From: Antedon mediterranea | Taxonomy: Eukaryota > Echinodermata > Crinoidea > Comatulida > Antedonidae | NCBI RefSeq assembly: GCF_964355755.1 | Contig: NC_092676.1 | Coordinates: 19,822,288 to 19,886,287, forward strand | Reading direction: 5' to 3' | Length of the DNA stretch: 64,000 bases | Part shown: in pieces, positions 9,550 to 20,790 of the stretch | How the letters are laid out: each line of letters starts with the position of its first letter | Numbering within the stretch: the stretch's first letter is position 1 | The notes under the pieces: model-generated | What the model was told of the DNA's origin: nothing | Database searches by the model: none | What the model saw: the letters and a program-made list of their open reading frames with translations, nothing else | Position numbers and translations under genes: made by a program

Positions 9550-12077
9550 TATTCTATTTTACTCGGCTAGAATCGATGACGTTTAGGAGCTTATAATCCA
9601 GTTATAATCTGTATTTACTTAAAAATTCATGAGAAAGAATAATATGAATAACCCATTGTCAGACTCAAACCAACCGATTAACAAAACCATTCAATTGACA
9701 AAACACAATACTGCAATATCAACCAATTACCTAGGGCAGCAGTCAAAATACTGCGGCAATCTCAAGATTTTTAGGCGCATTCTCTTGCTTTTCTAATCAT
9801 TGAGCATGTCCCACGTACTAGGCCTACTCCATATGGGTTACTATTGGAGTCACAAACACTTATGATGCAACCGTATTTTGAAAATAAGGAGATAATGCAT
9901 GTTGATCTCGGGAGTGGGGGAAGATTGAGTGTTTTTGAGTTTATAAAATTACTATTTTCAGGTGCGCTAATTTAAGATTAGTAATAGTAACCGACTACTG
10001 TAATAGTAACCCCTTCTAATAGTAATTCCCACCCTACAAAACAATAAAAGAATAATAACCAAGGGTTACAATTAGAATATTTACGGTAGCCCCACTGTAG
10101 GCCTCCTTCTTTTAATATTCGCAGTAAATTTGAAACATTATTAGCAAAAGGAAATCGTTGTGATCTCAATACCAATAAAATTCAATTTGTGTTGAGAATG
10201 TAAAATTACAATATTTCAATTCTTATGGTTTTTATATGCCATTTTAAGGTCACATAAATACTTATTTACTTTGACAAAAAATTAAATCGAAAAAAAAGTA
10301 TTTACAGGTAAATTTAAAGTCCTTTTTTCTAAATTTAATCGTTCAGTTTGTGTTCATATTTTTCTACGAAAGTGATTATCTTTAATTGTCTATTTAAATT
10401 GTGATTTTATTCATCTTAAATTTCATATTTTTTGGGGACAATAAATCTTTACAGTAAACATAGCAAATACAAACTATTAACTACGGTATGTGTTTTATAT
10501 CTGGGAGTTTTATTTGTATTTGGAATGATAAAGCAGTGCAAATGATAACGTAAATTACGTCAAATACAGTATATAGCACTACAGCAGTACATTAACGCAA
10601 ATTACGTCAAAACACCGCATACTGTACTACAGTGCTACATGACTATACAATACTGTAATAACAATAATGTACATATGTAAAAATACTGGCCAATCAAATC
10701 GGGCAAGCAATGTCATTGCAATGACGTAAATTACGGTTAGATCGTCTGATTAACAGTAAATATTACCGTTAACTATATTTACGATGTGTCAATATATCGT
10801 GTTGAAGCATAAGGTAAGCTACGCAAACATTGATTGAAGATTTTAACCGTTTTTTTACCCCCTTTTCCTGTCAAATCGTTAAATCTGTCAACTCAACGAT
10901 CGACAGGAAAACAGGCTTTATGAGCACCTCAGCATACAGTACAATGTTTATGAGGTACTTTGGTGTAAAAATTACATACAGTATAGTAGTTATCTTTAGT
11001 TTATGTATATTTGTGCATTTATACAGATGTATCTATACCTACTATACTACGATGAAACGCCATGTGTGCCAAAATATTTATCTTTTTACCAAAGTCGAAA
11101 TACAGTCTTAACCTAGTAGTAGTACACTGTATGCAGTATCTGCAGGCAACATATTGTTTTTGTGAGAAATGTTTATTTTTATCATGCTGGTTTCCTTAGA
11201 TATTTTCCTCCAGTATTTTCCTTCTGTGACATTCCCAATTACATTAAAATACTGGGGTATTATTTTGCTCGGGAAGAAATGTTACAATGGAAACCAGCCT
11301 TCTCCCCTTCATTTTATCTTCTTCTCTACTATTAAAGCTAGATCCTTCATTATCTGAAATATACTTATTGCTATCTTAATTTTAAAATGCCATTTATTTA
11401 ATACAGATCACAGAAAACTGTAAACCTTTGTACATATTCTATTCTATAGAAAATGTAACTATGTTCCTAATTGATATTTATTACAAAATTGTAGTAATTC
11501 AATTAAATTATTATCCTATTAACGAAATTAAAAGTAACTTTCCTATTTTTAAAATGTCATAAATGACATAAGTCTAATTCATTATCAGTTTCAATTAGCA
11601 TAAAAATAATTTATTTTGAAATAATATGAACAACTTTTCTGAAATTATGAAAGATCTTTATCTACAAAGCGAGACATCGTTCGCAGGATGCAAATTGAAA
11701 TAAAAAATAACACAAACAGGACAATTTATTTGCAGGATTTATCAAACTTAACATAAATGTCAAGGTATTAATTAGTAACTTATGTAGCATAAAACTGTAA
11801 ATTTCATTTGTCTATATAAATAATTTGTAATGAGAGGACTTTAACAAAAGAACAATATGAATACTATATTTTGGAATGTTGTAGGATATGAACCAATGCC
11901 CTTGGTAATGGAAGACAAGCACCACCAAGCAACAGCTCTCCAATTAAACCTAATTAGTACACCTTTAACACCATCAATTGCAGTAATATAAATATTTTAT
12001 ATATTTTATCAGGAAAATAATATTCTTACAGTACGGAGAGACTAGGGTAATATTTAAAGCTATATGGAAAAACATTG
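9550..12077. other. Spacer between the two PDXK copies
   Basis: About 2.5 kb with no supported gene. It should hold the promoter of copy A and the 3' end of copy B. Near 10540-10620 an ACGTAAATTACGTCAAA-type motif is repeated; otherwise the DNA is AT-rich without clear elements. Confidence 0.5.
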
Positions 12078-15000
12078 TCAAAATGATAAGGCAACCCCTT
12101 TAATGTTTGTTGGCTCAGGTGGCGTTTCAATATCAACTTTGCTATCGATAAGACGAAGCTCAGACTCAGCAGGCGAGGGCGTTCCTCCAGCGCCAGCTAA
12201 CACTGCAAAATAAAAAAAAATTTAACTTTACAATTAATGGTACTGTATATTTATTTATATTTGTATGTTAAAAAACATTTAAAATTATATCTAAAGGCCA
12301 GCTTCCCCTAGTCACGATAATGTCATTATTGTAACTGAAATCACATCTGGCTCAGGGCCCCACTAAATTTCACAGTTTGTAATGCAAAAGATAGGACACT
12401 AATTTCAATCAAAATTGTTTAGGCCCTGCCCTCCTTCCATCCCTATTTCAAAATCCTGGATCGACCACAGACTGATGATGACATCATAGAAAACCTGTCT
12501 ATAAAGGATGAATATAAAAGTAATGTAGTCTTTTTAAAAGTTTGAATATTTTTCAGCTTTCCTATCATCTAGTTTAACAGGGTTGACTGTTTCTAAATTT
12601 CACTTACAATGGGCCTGCTTGTAAGTTCTTTGCAAAATCCCTTGCATTGTTGATAACACCTGTTCACACGCAAGCTGAATAAAAATACAAAATTATGAAC
12701 ATGTCACATTTGTAAATACTATATACAGTAAAATCCCCTCCTCTAGGACACCACTATTCAAAGGACACCCCTATTAAGACACTTTCCCATGGAACGAGGG
12801 GAAATATATATTTAATATTCAGGGGACACCAATATTCAGGGCACATATTGCTTAAGCTCTGTCTACACTATCTAATTTTACGTGACAAAAAAAATATGAT
12901 GTGCCCGTATATGGATATGATGTCATATTACAGTACTATCATATTTGGGTTTGATTATACTGTACATAAAGCTCTGTCTACACTATCAAACTTTGTGACA
13001 AAAGTATGTGATGTGCCCATATGGACATAATGATGTCATATCACTACCATATTTTTGGGCACATCACACCTTTTTTGTCAAACTAGTTTGATAGTGTTGA
13101 CAATATTAATATTATGTCCTGTTGAGATAATGGATATCACAAAATATCCTGAAAGACAAACAAATCCTTCTATATTTGACTACATTATTACATAATTATG
13201 CATTATACTTCATCAATGTATTACATCATTTTAATTATTTTTCAATAAAAAAAAAGAGAAAAACATTCCATTAACCTGAAGATTGTCTGGATGTCTGTGT
13301 GTCCATACGAGTAGAAGAGCAGAGAAGACATCACCAGTTCCAGTAAATCTCATGTTTAACTTTGGATACTCAACTTTACAACCAGTCTTCTTCCCGTCTG
13401 TAAGGAAAAACACAAGTCAAAAGTAAATGGGATACTAGTATGAATTGGGTAAAGCTCCGTCTACACTATCAAATATATGTGAGAAAAAATGTGATGTGAC
13501 TATATATGGACATGATATATATATATATTTGGGCATATCACTACCATATTTGGACACATCACACTTTTTTTGTCAAAGTTTGATAGTGTATCAAGTATTT
13601 AATCTTAACTGGTGATCCTTCAATAGGGGTTCTCCTGGATTGGGGTGTCCCAAAGGGCAGGTTTTACTGTAGTTACCTTTAATCTGTGTTCCAATTAGCG
13701 TTAGTGTATTTTCTTTCCCGGTTTCAATGCTACTAAGTACAACGGTCTTTACTCCTTTATCATGTAGAATTTGCATAGCTTTCAGTGCTTCTTCTTCATT
13801 GGTTATTTTTATTCCACTTAAAAGTCTAAAGTTAACCAAAAATATTATGTCATTAAAATCAGAAACAAATGAATAAGAAACACACACTATATGTGTCATG
13901 AAGATTTACAGGCGGTGGAGCAGCCATGGTAGTTTGATAGGTTATGGATTTGAACCCATCACCCTGGGATGTACAAGCATGCATGGTAACCACACAGGAT
14001 GAATATCTTTTATTTCTGTTTACACATTGTAGTAGGAGTAATTCATTCTTTTACTGCTCTACATGATGAAATGTGAATTCTTTTCTGGGAGCTTGAGAAC
14101 GGAGCAGTGTAAATGGCTCCTCTGCTTCTTCATAATTGGTTGGTTATCTTAGGATATTTAATGAATCATTTTTTGTGTGTAAAGCGCTTAGAAACATTGT
14201 ACTGTATTAGGTGCTATATAAGACTACCATTATTATTATTACTACACGACCACTGGAAAATGCATTGTGGCTACAGATGGACATTTATTAAATTCTAATA
14301 CTGTATAAACTAAACACTTCCTCTGTCACTTACTCAGCCTCAAACTGGTTTGGTGTAACTATATCAGCCAGAGGTAACAGTTCATCACGATAAATTGGCA
14401 TCAGTTCTTCTGGAACATAAAATCTACCATTATCGCCCATAACTGGATCGCACACATACACCATATTTGGGTTGGCCTGTTGTGCATCTTTCACCACTCG
14501 TATAACCTCTCGGAGAAAAGACGTTGAGCCTACATAGCCTGTAGAGTAATACAAATGTTATGTTATCCATTTATTTTCCGTATTGAAATAAATATCTTAA
14601 TTAAATTAATGCTTTTACTTTTTTAAAGTTACATTTATGAATAATAAAAAATACTTTGGTTAGTACGAGGAATATGTGCATTGTATGTTTTAATAATAAT
14701 AATAATTTATTAATATGTATTTCAAATGTTTTTTCTTACTAAGACAGTGTTCACTACAAGCACATCCTTACCAGTTAAAACATGGGACATAAGAAGCTAA
14801 AATCTAGTGTATGTATGAGGCTATTCAACTACTGTAGGCTTACATCCTTACCAGTTAAAACGTGAGAATATCTATTTATGTCATTTTCCTTGATACCATC
14901 ATATAGACATTTTAGTTCATCAGCATTTAAAACCTGCCCTTTGAAAACCTTATATTGTGTGTGGGTACATAGTTGTACTGAGTTGATAAAATCTACTTCA

Positions 15001-15607
15001 TATCCAAGAACCTGTTTTAATGAAGATAATAATAATAATAATAATAATAAGATTTATACAGCGCATATATCCACTAAAGTGCTGAAGGCGCTTCTGAAAA
15101 CCATGAAACATATTAACCTTAAACCTAAAAAACAGTTTATAATTTAATTCATTTATAGGCCTAGCCTAGGCTCTAGCTAGAACTTCTTGAATTGAAAATG
15201 AGATAATCTAATTTTTGCACAAGTTAAGTTTAGTTTAACAATAAACATTATTCATTAATAATAAAACAACGATGTTATTGATAATAATTATTAATCTCTA
15301 GGCTAGGCCTACCTGATCTATTTCTGTTCTATATATCTAACAAATGAAGTTAGGCTAGGCCTCCACATTTATCCGCAAAGGGGGAGTGGCTCATTAACTT
15401 GTCTGGCGGGAGAATCCTTCCCCTGCTTGCTGTTAGTGTTGGAGCTAGCTTAGGCTTAGCTAGGCCTGGCTTAGCCTAGCTAGGCCTAGAGAGGCCGAAT
15501 ATATATGCAATTCTCACCTGCATTGGGAAAACGGCTGCCTTATTTCCAACATATCCGGACACAACATGACTCTGAATTGACAAAACACGGCGATCATATA
15601 TTGACAT
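12078..15607 (-). CDS. PDXK: Pyridoxal kinase, tandem copy B (305 aa, seven exons)
   Basis: Exons in transcript order: 15607-15518, 15011-14852, 14538-14334, 13825-13677, 13397-13276, 12674-12608, 12202-12078. All have GT-AG boundaries and join in frame to 305 codons. The product phosphorylates pyridoxal, pyridoxine and pyridoxamine using ATP. Landmarks: [16 protein letters not shown] with Ser13 (human Ser12), THT with Thr48 (human Thr47), [21 protein letters not shown], and RFTGTGD with the catalytic Asp224. The C-terminus [13 protein letters not shown] matches the family tail. Exon structure and phases equal those of copy A about 2.5 kb downstream, so the two arose by tandem duplication. 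Introns of this copy carry three MITE-1 insertions that copy A lacks. All expected active-site residues are present, so it is the likely canonical kinase. Confidence 0.93.
12728..12845. repeat. GGACACC-type dispersed repeat fragment
   Basis: It contains GTAAAATCCCCTCCTCTAGG, then AGGACACCCCTATTAAGACA and AGGGGACACC. Similar GTCCCCTTAATA/GGACACCCCTATTAAG pieces occur near 13617-13660, 16795-16870, 36100-36230, 39393-39490, 48440-48600, 50865-50930 and 63470-63560. They look like one old dispersed family of unknown type. Confidence 0.5.
12854..12962 (+). mobile_element. MITE-1 copy, right end missing
   Basis: It starts with the family terminus AGCTCTGTCTACACTATC after TTA and contains the internal GATGTGCCC motif. 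The right arm is lost; another copy follows at once. Confidence 0.7.
12968..13102. mobile_element. MITE-1 copy
   Basis: Left arm AGCTCTGTCTACACTATCAA, central TGATGTCATATCACTACCAT, right arm AACTAGTTTGATAGTGTTGA. It is nearly self-complementary and lies in an intron of PDXK copy B. Confidence 0.8.
13452..13588. mobile_element. MITE-1 copy with internal TA expansion
   Basis: It has arms AGCTCCGTCTACACTATCAA and TTTGATAGTGTA, with an ATATATATATA expansion in the centre and internal GGACACATCACAC. Confidence 0.75.
13940..13998 (-). repeat. tRNA-derived SINE fragment in PDXK-B intron 3
   Basis: The minus strand carries the B box GGGTTCAAATCC after a tRNA-like region. It is positionally equivalent to the fragment at 7955-8030 in copy A. 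Confidence 0.5.
14130..14240 (+). mobile_element. L2-like LINE 3' tail in PDXK-B intron
   Basis: It contains TGTAAAGCGCTTAGA and GGTGCTATATAAGA followed by ATT repeats, the typical 3' end of L2-like elements. No coding sequence is kept. Confidence 0.5.
15026..15105 (-). mobile_element. L2-like LINE 3' tail, minus strand
   Basis: On the minus strand CTTCAGCACTTTAG and GCGCTGTATAAATC lead into tandem ATT units, the same kind of tail as at 14130-14240. It sits in PDXK-B intron 1. Confidence 0.5.
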
Positions 15608-16912
15608 TTTGGTGTATTAATACTTAGAAAAGACAAAGAAACCAATAAAAACTTAAAAACAGAATTCTCTCACACATGCGACATGCGACACCAAACCACC
15701 ACCAGAGTTCAGCAGAGAGAGAGGCCACCAGACCATGCGCCAGAGGGCGATATTGAACAAAAGGTCAATAATACTAGTATCACGTAAATGTATTCGGGGA
15801 TGGGGAAGGTTCGAAGAATTGGCGATTTTATCAATTAATTAAAAAACAAAATATAATATATGACTCAATTATATCATATAATGAAATGTCAATAACAAGT
15901 AAAGTAAAATTTATGTTTAAATAAATATCTATATATAAGAAATTATATTGACAAAGGAAAACGCAAACAACAAATAAATCATAAAATCAACAGAAGTAAC
16001 ATAAACATGAATGAAACTAAATAAGAATCATAGCCTAATTAATGGACCAGGTTCGTAGAAGAAGAAATTCAAAGATCAAATGGGGAAGAAATATATTTGG
16101 AATAGTAAAAAGAACAATCCATAAAGAATTAACATTAGGCGCAGGAGCCCCGGATAGCGTTACGAAGTCGTTAACTCTGTCAGCCCATGGTCAGCCCAAC
16201 TAATGTGTTTTTCCCAAGGACAATGTATCAATAACTAAACTTTGTCACCACCCATAAGTGTGCTGTTCATTTCCTATTGACCAATGAACACCAATGTAAC
16301 TGGACCTGAGTTTCTTGCTATTCGACCTTGGGTGCAAATTATACAATTAATTGATGTTAAGGCCACTGACTACTCTTTTCTGTATAGAAACACTGAATTG
16401 ACTGAATAATAAGAAAACCCTACAATAATTTCTACTACTACTGTACTTGATATGGTGTTATACAAGAACTATATTAAAAGGATTGAATGTATGGAGAATG
16501 AAAAGTTAAACGTTATAACTTATGTAAAACATCACTTAGATGATATCCATCAGATATATCATTTTCTAAAAATTGTTTCATTAGTTAGAATAGATCACGG
16601 AAAACCAATACCAATACTGATCTGGACTCGGAAATTCAAAATGTAGCAGGCAACGTTTCACCAATGAAAACTTTCAAGACAAACAAAGTATCATAATTAT
16701 CATGATATCCATTTTTATTTAATAACGATAAATGGATATTTCGTCTTTTTTGTTATTTTGTGATGGAAAATATATTGAGTGAACATTGGCACTGAGCTTA
16801 AATGTTCCCCGTCCCCTTAATGTCCGCTTTATAGGAGTGTCCCCTCAGTAAAGATTTGCTGTTTTTCCCCTTAATAATAAATTATGATGTCCATCTTATC
16901 CTCTCAATTTTA

Positions 16913-17095
16913 ATGTGCTACACCCGATAATAGAATACACATCTAGCTCGTGTGTACTTAAAGAACCTAGTACATCTTTCGAGACGAGTAGGGGTTTACC
17001 CCGGTGTATTAGTACATCACAGCCACTGATCACCAACTGGGCCCTCTGGGAGACCAGTCTTTGACTGAAGAGGTTACCCAGTATAAATATATATT
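16913..17095 (+). mobile_element. Truncated tRNA-SINE (family 1, tail type b)
   Basis: It contains ACACATCTAGCTCGTGTGTA, GAGACGAGTAGGGGTTTACC and the tail GACCAGTCTTTGACTGAAG shared with the copy at 37869-38095. The tRNA-like head is missing. The left edge (GTGCTACACCCGATAATAGA) resembles the neighbouring satellite monomer. Confidence 0.65.
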
Positions 17096-17127
17096 TCAAT
17101 TCAATTCAATAGAATAACTGTACAGTA

Positions 17128-19060
17128 GGCTCCCATTTGATGCAATGTGTTACCCAATGTGCTCAATTTGATTGTGCTACCCAAATCCATGCTATCCATT
17201 TGAAATAATTTGCTATCCATTTGAAAGAATGTGCTACCCGATAATCCGTATAGAATAATGTACAGTACAATTATATCCATTTGATTGTGCTACCTAATGT
17301 GCTATCCATTTGAAAGAATGTGCTATCCATTTGAAAGAATGTGCTACCCGATAATCCGTATAAAATAATGTACAGTACTATATCCATTTGATTGTGCTAC
17401 CTAATGTGCTATCCATTTGAAAGAATGTGCTACCCGATAATCCTTATAGAATAATGTACAGTACTATATCCATTTGGCTGTGCTACCTAATGTGCTATCC
17501 ATTTGAAAGAATGTGCTACCCGATAATCCGTAGGCTATAGAATAATGTACAGTACAATTATATCCATTTGATTGTGCTACCTAATGTGCTATCCATTTGA
17601 AATAATGTGCTACCCGATAATCCTTATAGAATAATGTACAGTACTATATTCATTTGATTGTGCTACCCAATGTGCTATCCATTTGAAATAATGTGCTATC
17701 CATTTGAAATAATATGCTATTTGAAAGAATGTGCTACCCGCGATAATCCGTATAGAATAATGTACAGTACAATTACATCCATTTGATTGTGCTACCTAAT
17801 GTGCTATCCATTTGAAATAATGTGCTATCCATTTGAAAGAATGTGCTATCCATTTGAAAGAATGTGCTACCCGATAATCCGTATAGAATAATGTACAGTA
17901 CAGTACTATATCCATTTATTTGATTGTGCTACCCAATGTGCTATCCATTTGAAAGAATGTGCTATCCATTTGAAAGAATGTGCTACCCGATAATCCGTAT
18001 GAAATAATGTACAGTACTATATCCATTTGATTGTGCTACCTAATGTGCTATCCATTTGAAAGAATGTGCTACCCGATAATCCTTATAGAATAATGTACAG
18101 TACTATATCCATTTGGCTGTGCTACCTAATGTGCTATCCGTTTGAAAGAATGTGCTACCCGATAATCCGTAGGCTATAGAATAATGTACAGTACAATTAT
18201 ATCCATTTGATTGTGCTACCTAATGTGCTATCCATTTGAAATAATGTGCTACCCGATAATCCTTATAGAATAATGTACAGTACTATATCCATTTGATTGT
18301 GCTACCCAATGTGCTATCCATTTGAAATAATGTGCTATCCATTTGAAATAATGTGCTATTTGAAAGAATGTGCTACCCGATAATCCGTATAGAATAATGT
18401 ACAGTACAATTACACATCCATTTGATTGTGCTACCTAATGTGCTAACTATTTGAAATAATGTGCTATCCATTTGAAATAATGTGCTATCCATTTGAAAGA
18501 ATGTGCTATCCATTTGAAATAATTTTCTATCCATTTGAAAGAATGTGCTACCCGATAATCCGTATAGAATAATGTACAGTAGGCCTACTATATCCATTTG
18601 ACTGTGCTACCTAATGTGCTATCCATTTGAAATAATGTGCTACCCGATAATCCTTATAGAATAATGTACAGTACTATATCTATTTGATTGTGCTACCCAA
18701 TGTGCTATCCATTTGAAATAATGTGCTATCCATTTTGAAATAATGTGCTATCCATTTGAAAGAATGTGCTATCCATTTGAAATAGGCCTAATGTGCTATC
18801 CATTTGAAAGAATGTGCTACCCGATAATCATAGAATAATGTACAGTACTATATCCATTTGATTGTGCTACCTAATGTGCTATCCATTTGAAAGAATGTGC
18901 TATCCATTTGAAAGAATGTGCTATCCATTTGAAAGAATGTGCTACCCGATAATCCGTATAGAATGCACAGTACAGTTATATCATAGTTATATCCATTTGA
19001 TTGAACTATCTATTGTGCTATCCGTTTGAACTAATGTGCTGTCTGTTTGAAATAATTCAG
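17128..19060. repeat. Satellite array with 21-bp subunits and 639-bp higher-order repeat
   Basis: The array is built from TGTGCTATCCATTTGAAAGAA (21 bases) and a longer variant with GCTACCCGATAATCCGTATA, GAATAATGTACAGTAC and ATCCATTTGATTGTGCTACC. Diagnostic variants recur exactly 639 bases apart: CATTTGGCTG at 17471 and 18110, TAGGCTATAG at 17531 and 18170, GTACTATATT/C at 17641 and 18280. So at least two copies of a 639-base higher-order unit are present. Open frames inside are spurious. Confidence 0.95.
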
Positions 19061-20621
19061 GTTTTTTTTTTTTTAATATGTTTTGCTATCCATTTTAAAC
19101 GTGCTAAACAAGTTACATATTTGTTGATATAAATTTGCGGTACACCACGTAGGCCTATATTAGTTCTGAAAAGAACTGTTGAGTTGCTTGACGTTTCGAT
19201 TTTTTAGGCCTACTCCAAAGTCAAAGTCTCCAAAAGCTATTCCATCATGTCGTATTCGGGGAATCGCCCACAAGTGTTTTCTCAGAGAAGGGTATGTTCT
19301 GTATGGGGTTCTGTATGCTATTTGTTAATAATGTACAAAAAATAAAATGAAAAATCATATTAATTATCGGTATGTACGGAGGAAGCTCGAACAAGACGAA
19401 GCGCGAAACAAATAAAAGCGCAGCGCGAAACATCTGAAATGATATACAATTTCTCAAAACATGAAAACACAGAATATATTATATTAATATAACTTTTTAA
19501 TATTTCCAAAGGCTCGGACAAGGAAGAAGGGCCTTAAAAAACTGAATTGCTATAATGTTAGACCACATTTCCATAACTTTTCAAAACTCATCGAACCCTC
19601 TGCTAGTAGGCCTAATTAATATAGGAGCGTATCGCCAAATCATTAGAGAAAAAAAAAACATGGCATGAAGATGTAATTAATCAAACAACGGCCAAAGAAT
19701 ACCAACAATTTTAATTTAGGTTTCGATTCGTAATTACTAATGTGGTGGACTAAGCCTAGTTTGAAACTATAGTGACCATTTATTTTAGAAAGAAAGATAG
19801 ACAAATTTGTTTCCATCTCCATGTTATTGTTAATACCAAGGCACTTTTCAATTAAAAATTCTGGCCTAGTATTCTTGCAAGGTCGTCACAGCTCCAGTTA
19901 CAAAGGTCGTCACAGCTCCAGTTACAAACGGTGATACAGAGTGTCAATCATTTGACCAGTGAACAGCCCACTGGTAGGATAGTCCTTGAAACCGTCCGTA
20001 AAACCAGGGTTTAACTCTTCCCTGGTAAAACACATTAATCACTCACATCAGTCATGCCGCTAATGGTTGAAAACCTCACTTTTTGGGGTTTTCAAACGTA
20101 ACGCTATCCGGGGCTCCTGCGCCTAATGAAATATCGCAAGTATTACTACATTTTCATTATATGTCATTGCCATTCTTCGCGCAATTATAAACAAAACATT
20201 ATCGATAGATCATGTACGCTAGTCAGTAGGCCTACCGTTAGTTAGCCACTCAACTTTTTGACGTAACGGTTTTAATTATTGTTTTTTCTTCATTAAATGA
20301 TGCTTTTTTACACTGATATTCTACAGGTATTTAATAATTTAAGAAATAATGATTTAATGTAAATTTATTTGTGTAACGTAAAATAGTCTGAAATTCTATG
20401 ATTATTTGTAAATTTGGGCTTATATGGAATTAAATACATAAATATTTTGAGGATGTATTATTGTGGTTGGATTCAGTTTCCTTCTGTAGTTGATACTACA
20501 AGGTTTTTTTTAATCAATCAATAAAAAAATTATTTCATAACAAAGTCCGTGGCCTACTGTACAGAACAAAAATATAATACGCCTACTGTACATATTCTGG
20601 AGTAGGGTCGCTCCCATCGTA

Positions 20622-20790
20622 ATTGACTGAACTGAACTGAACTGTACTTTTATTGTATCTCTTTTAAATCAGAGGCACAGTCTCAATGAGATGTGCAACA
20701 AGTTTACAGTGAAAAATAATACATACACACTTAAATATAAATACAAAACAAGAAATTAGACAGTGGGACAGCCAGTCGACAAATCGTGTC
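20622..20790 (-). mobile_element. LINE-like 3' tail, minus strand
   Basis: A tandem ACTGA block (TTGACTGAACTGAACTGAAC) adjoins TTTTATTGTATCTC and GAGGCACAGTCTCA. This is a common layout for non-LTR 3' ends read on the minus strand. No coding part remains. Confidence 0.35.

Larger units (their letters stand above)
16133..20128. mobile_element. About 4-kb element with perfect 32-bp inverted termini, enclosing a satellite array
   Basis: CATTAGGCGCAGGAGCCCCG... at 16133-16164 is repeated exactly in inverted orientation at 20097-20128 (32 of 32 bases). Further inside, weaker inverted similarity continues (AATGTGTTTT near the ends, a GTAACTGG segment). No transposase frame was found inside, so it appears non-autonomous. 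Its body includes a SINE fragment and a roughly 2-kb tandem array. A clear target-site duplication was not resolved: flanks read GAATTAA on the left and AAATATC on the right. Superfamily is unknown. Confidence 0.7.

Noticed and set aside
17128-19060. Regular short repeats resembling a CRISPR array
   Set aside because: The units are contiguous with no unique spacers, the genome is metazoan, and a higher-order satellite structure explains the pattern.
19247-19291. ATG with 15 codons (MSYSGNRPQVFSQRR) before a GTATGT donor, a possible first exon
   Set aside because: No downstream exon in phase or recognisable protein was found; it also lies inside the 4-kb inverted-repeat element. Kept only as a weak possibility.
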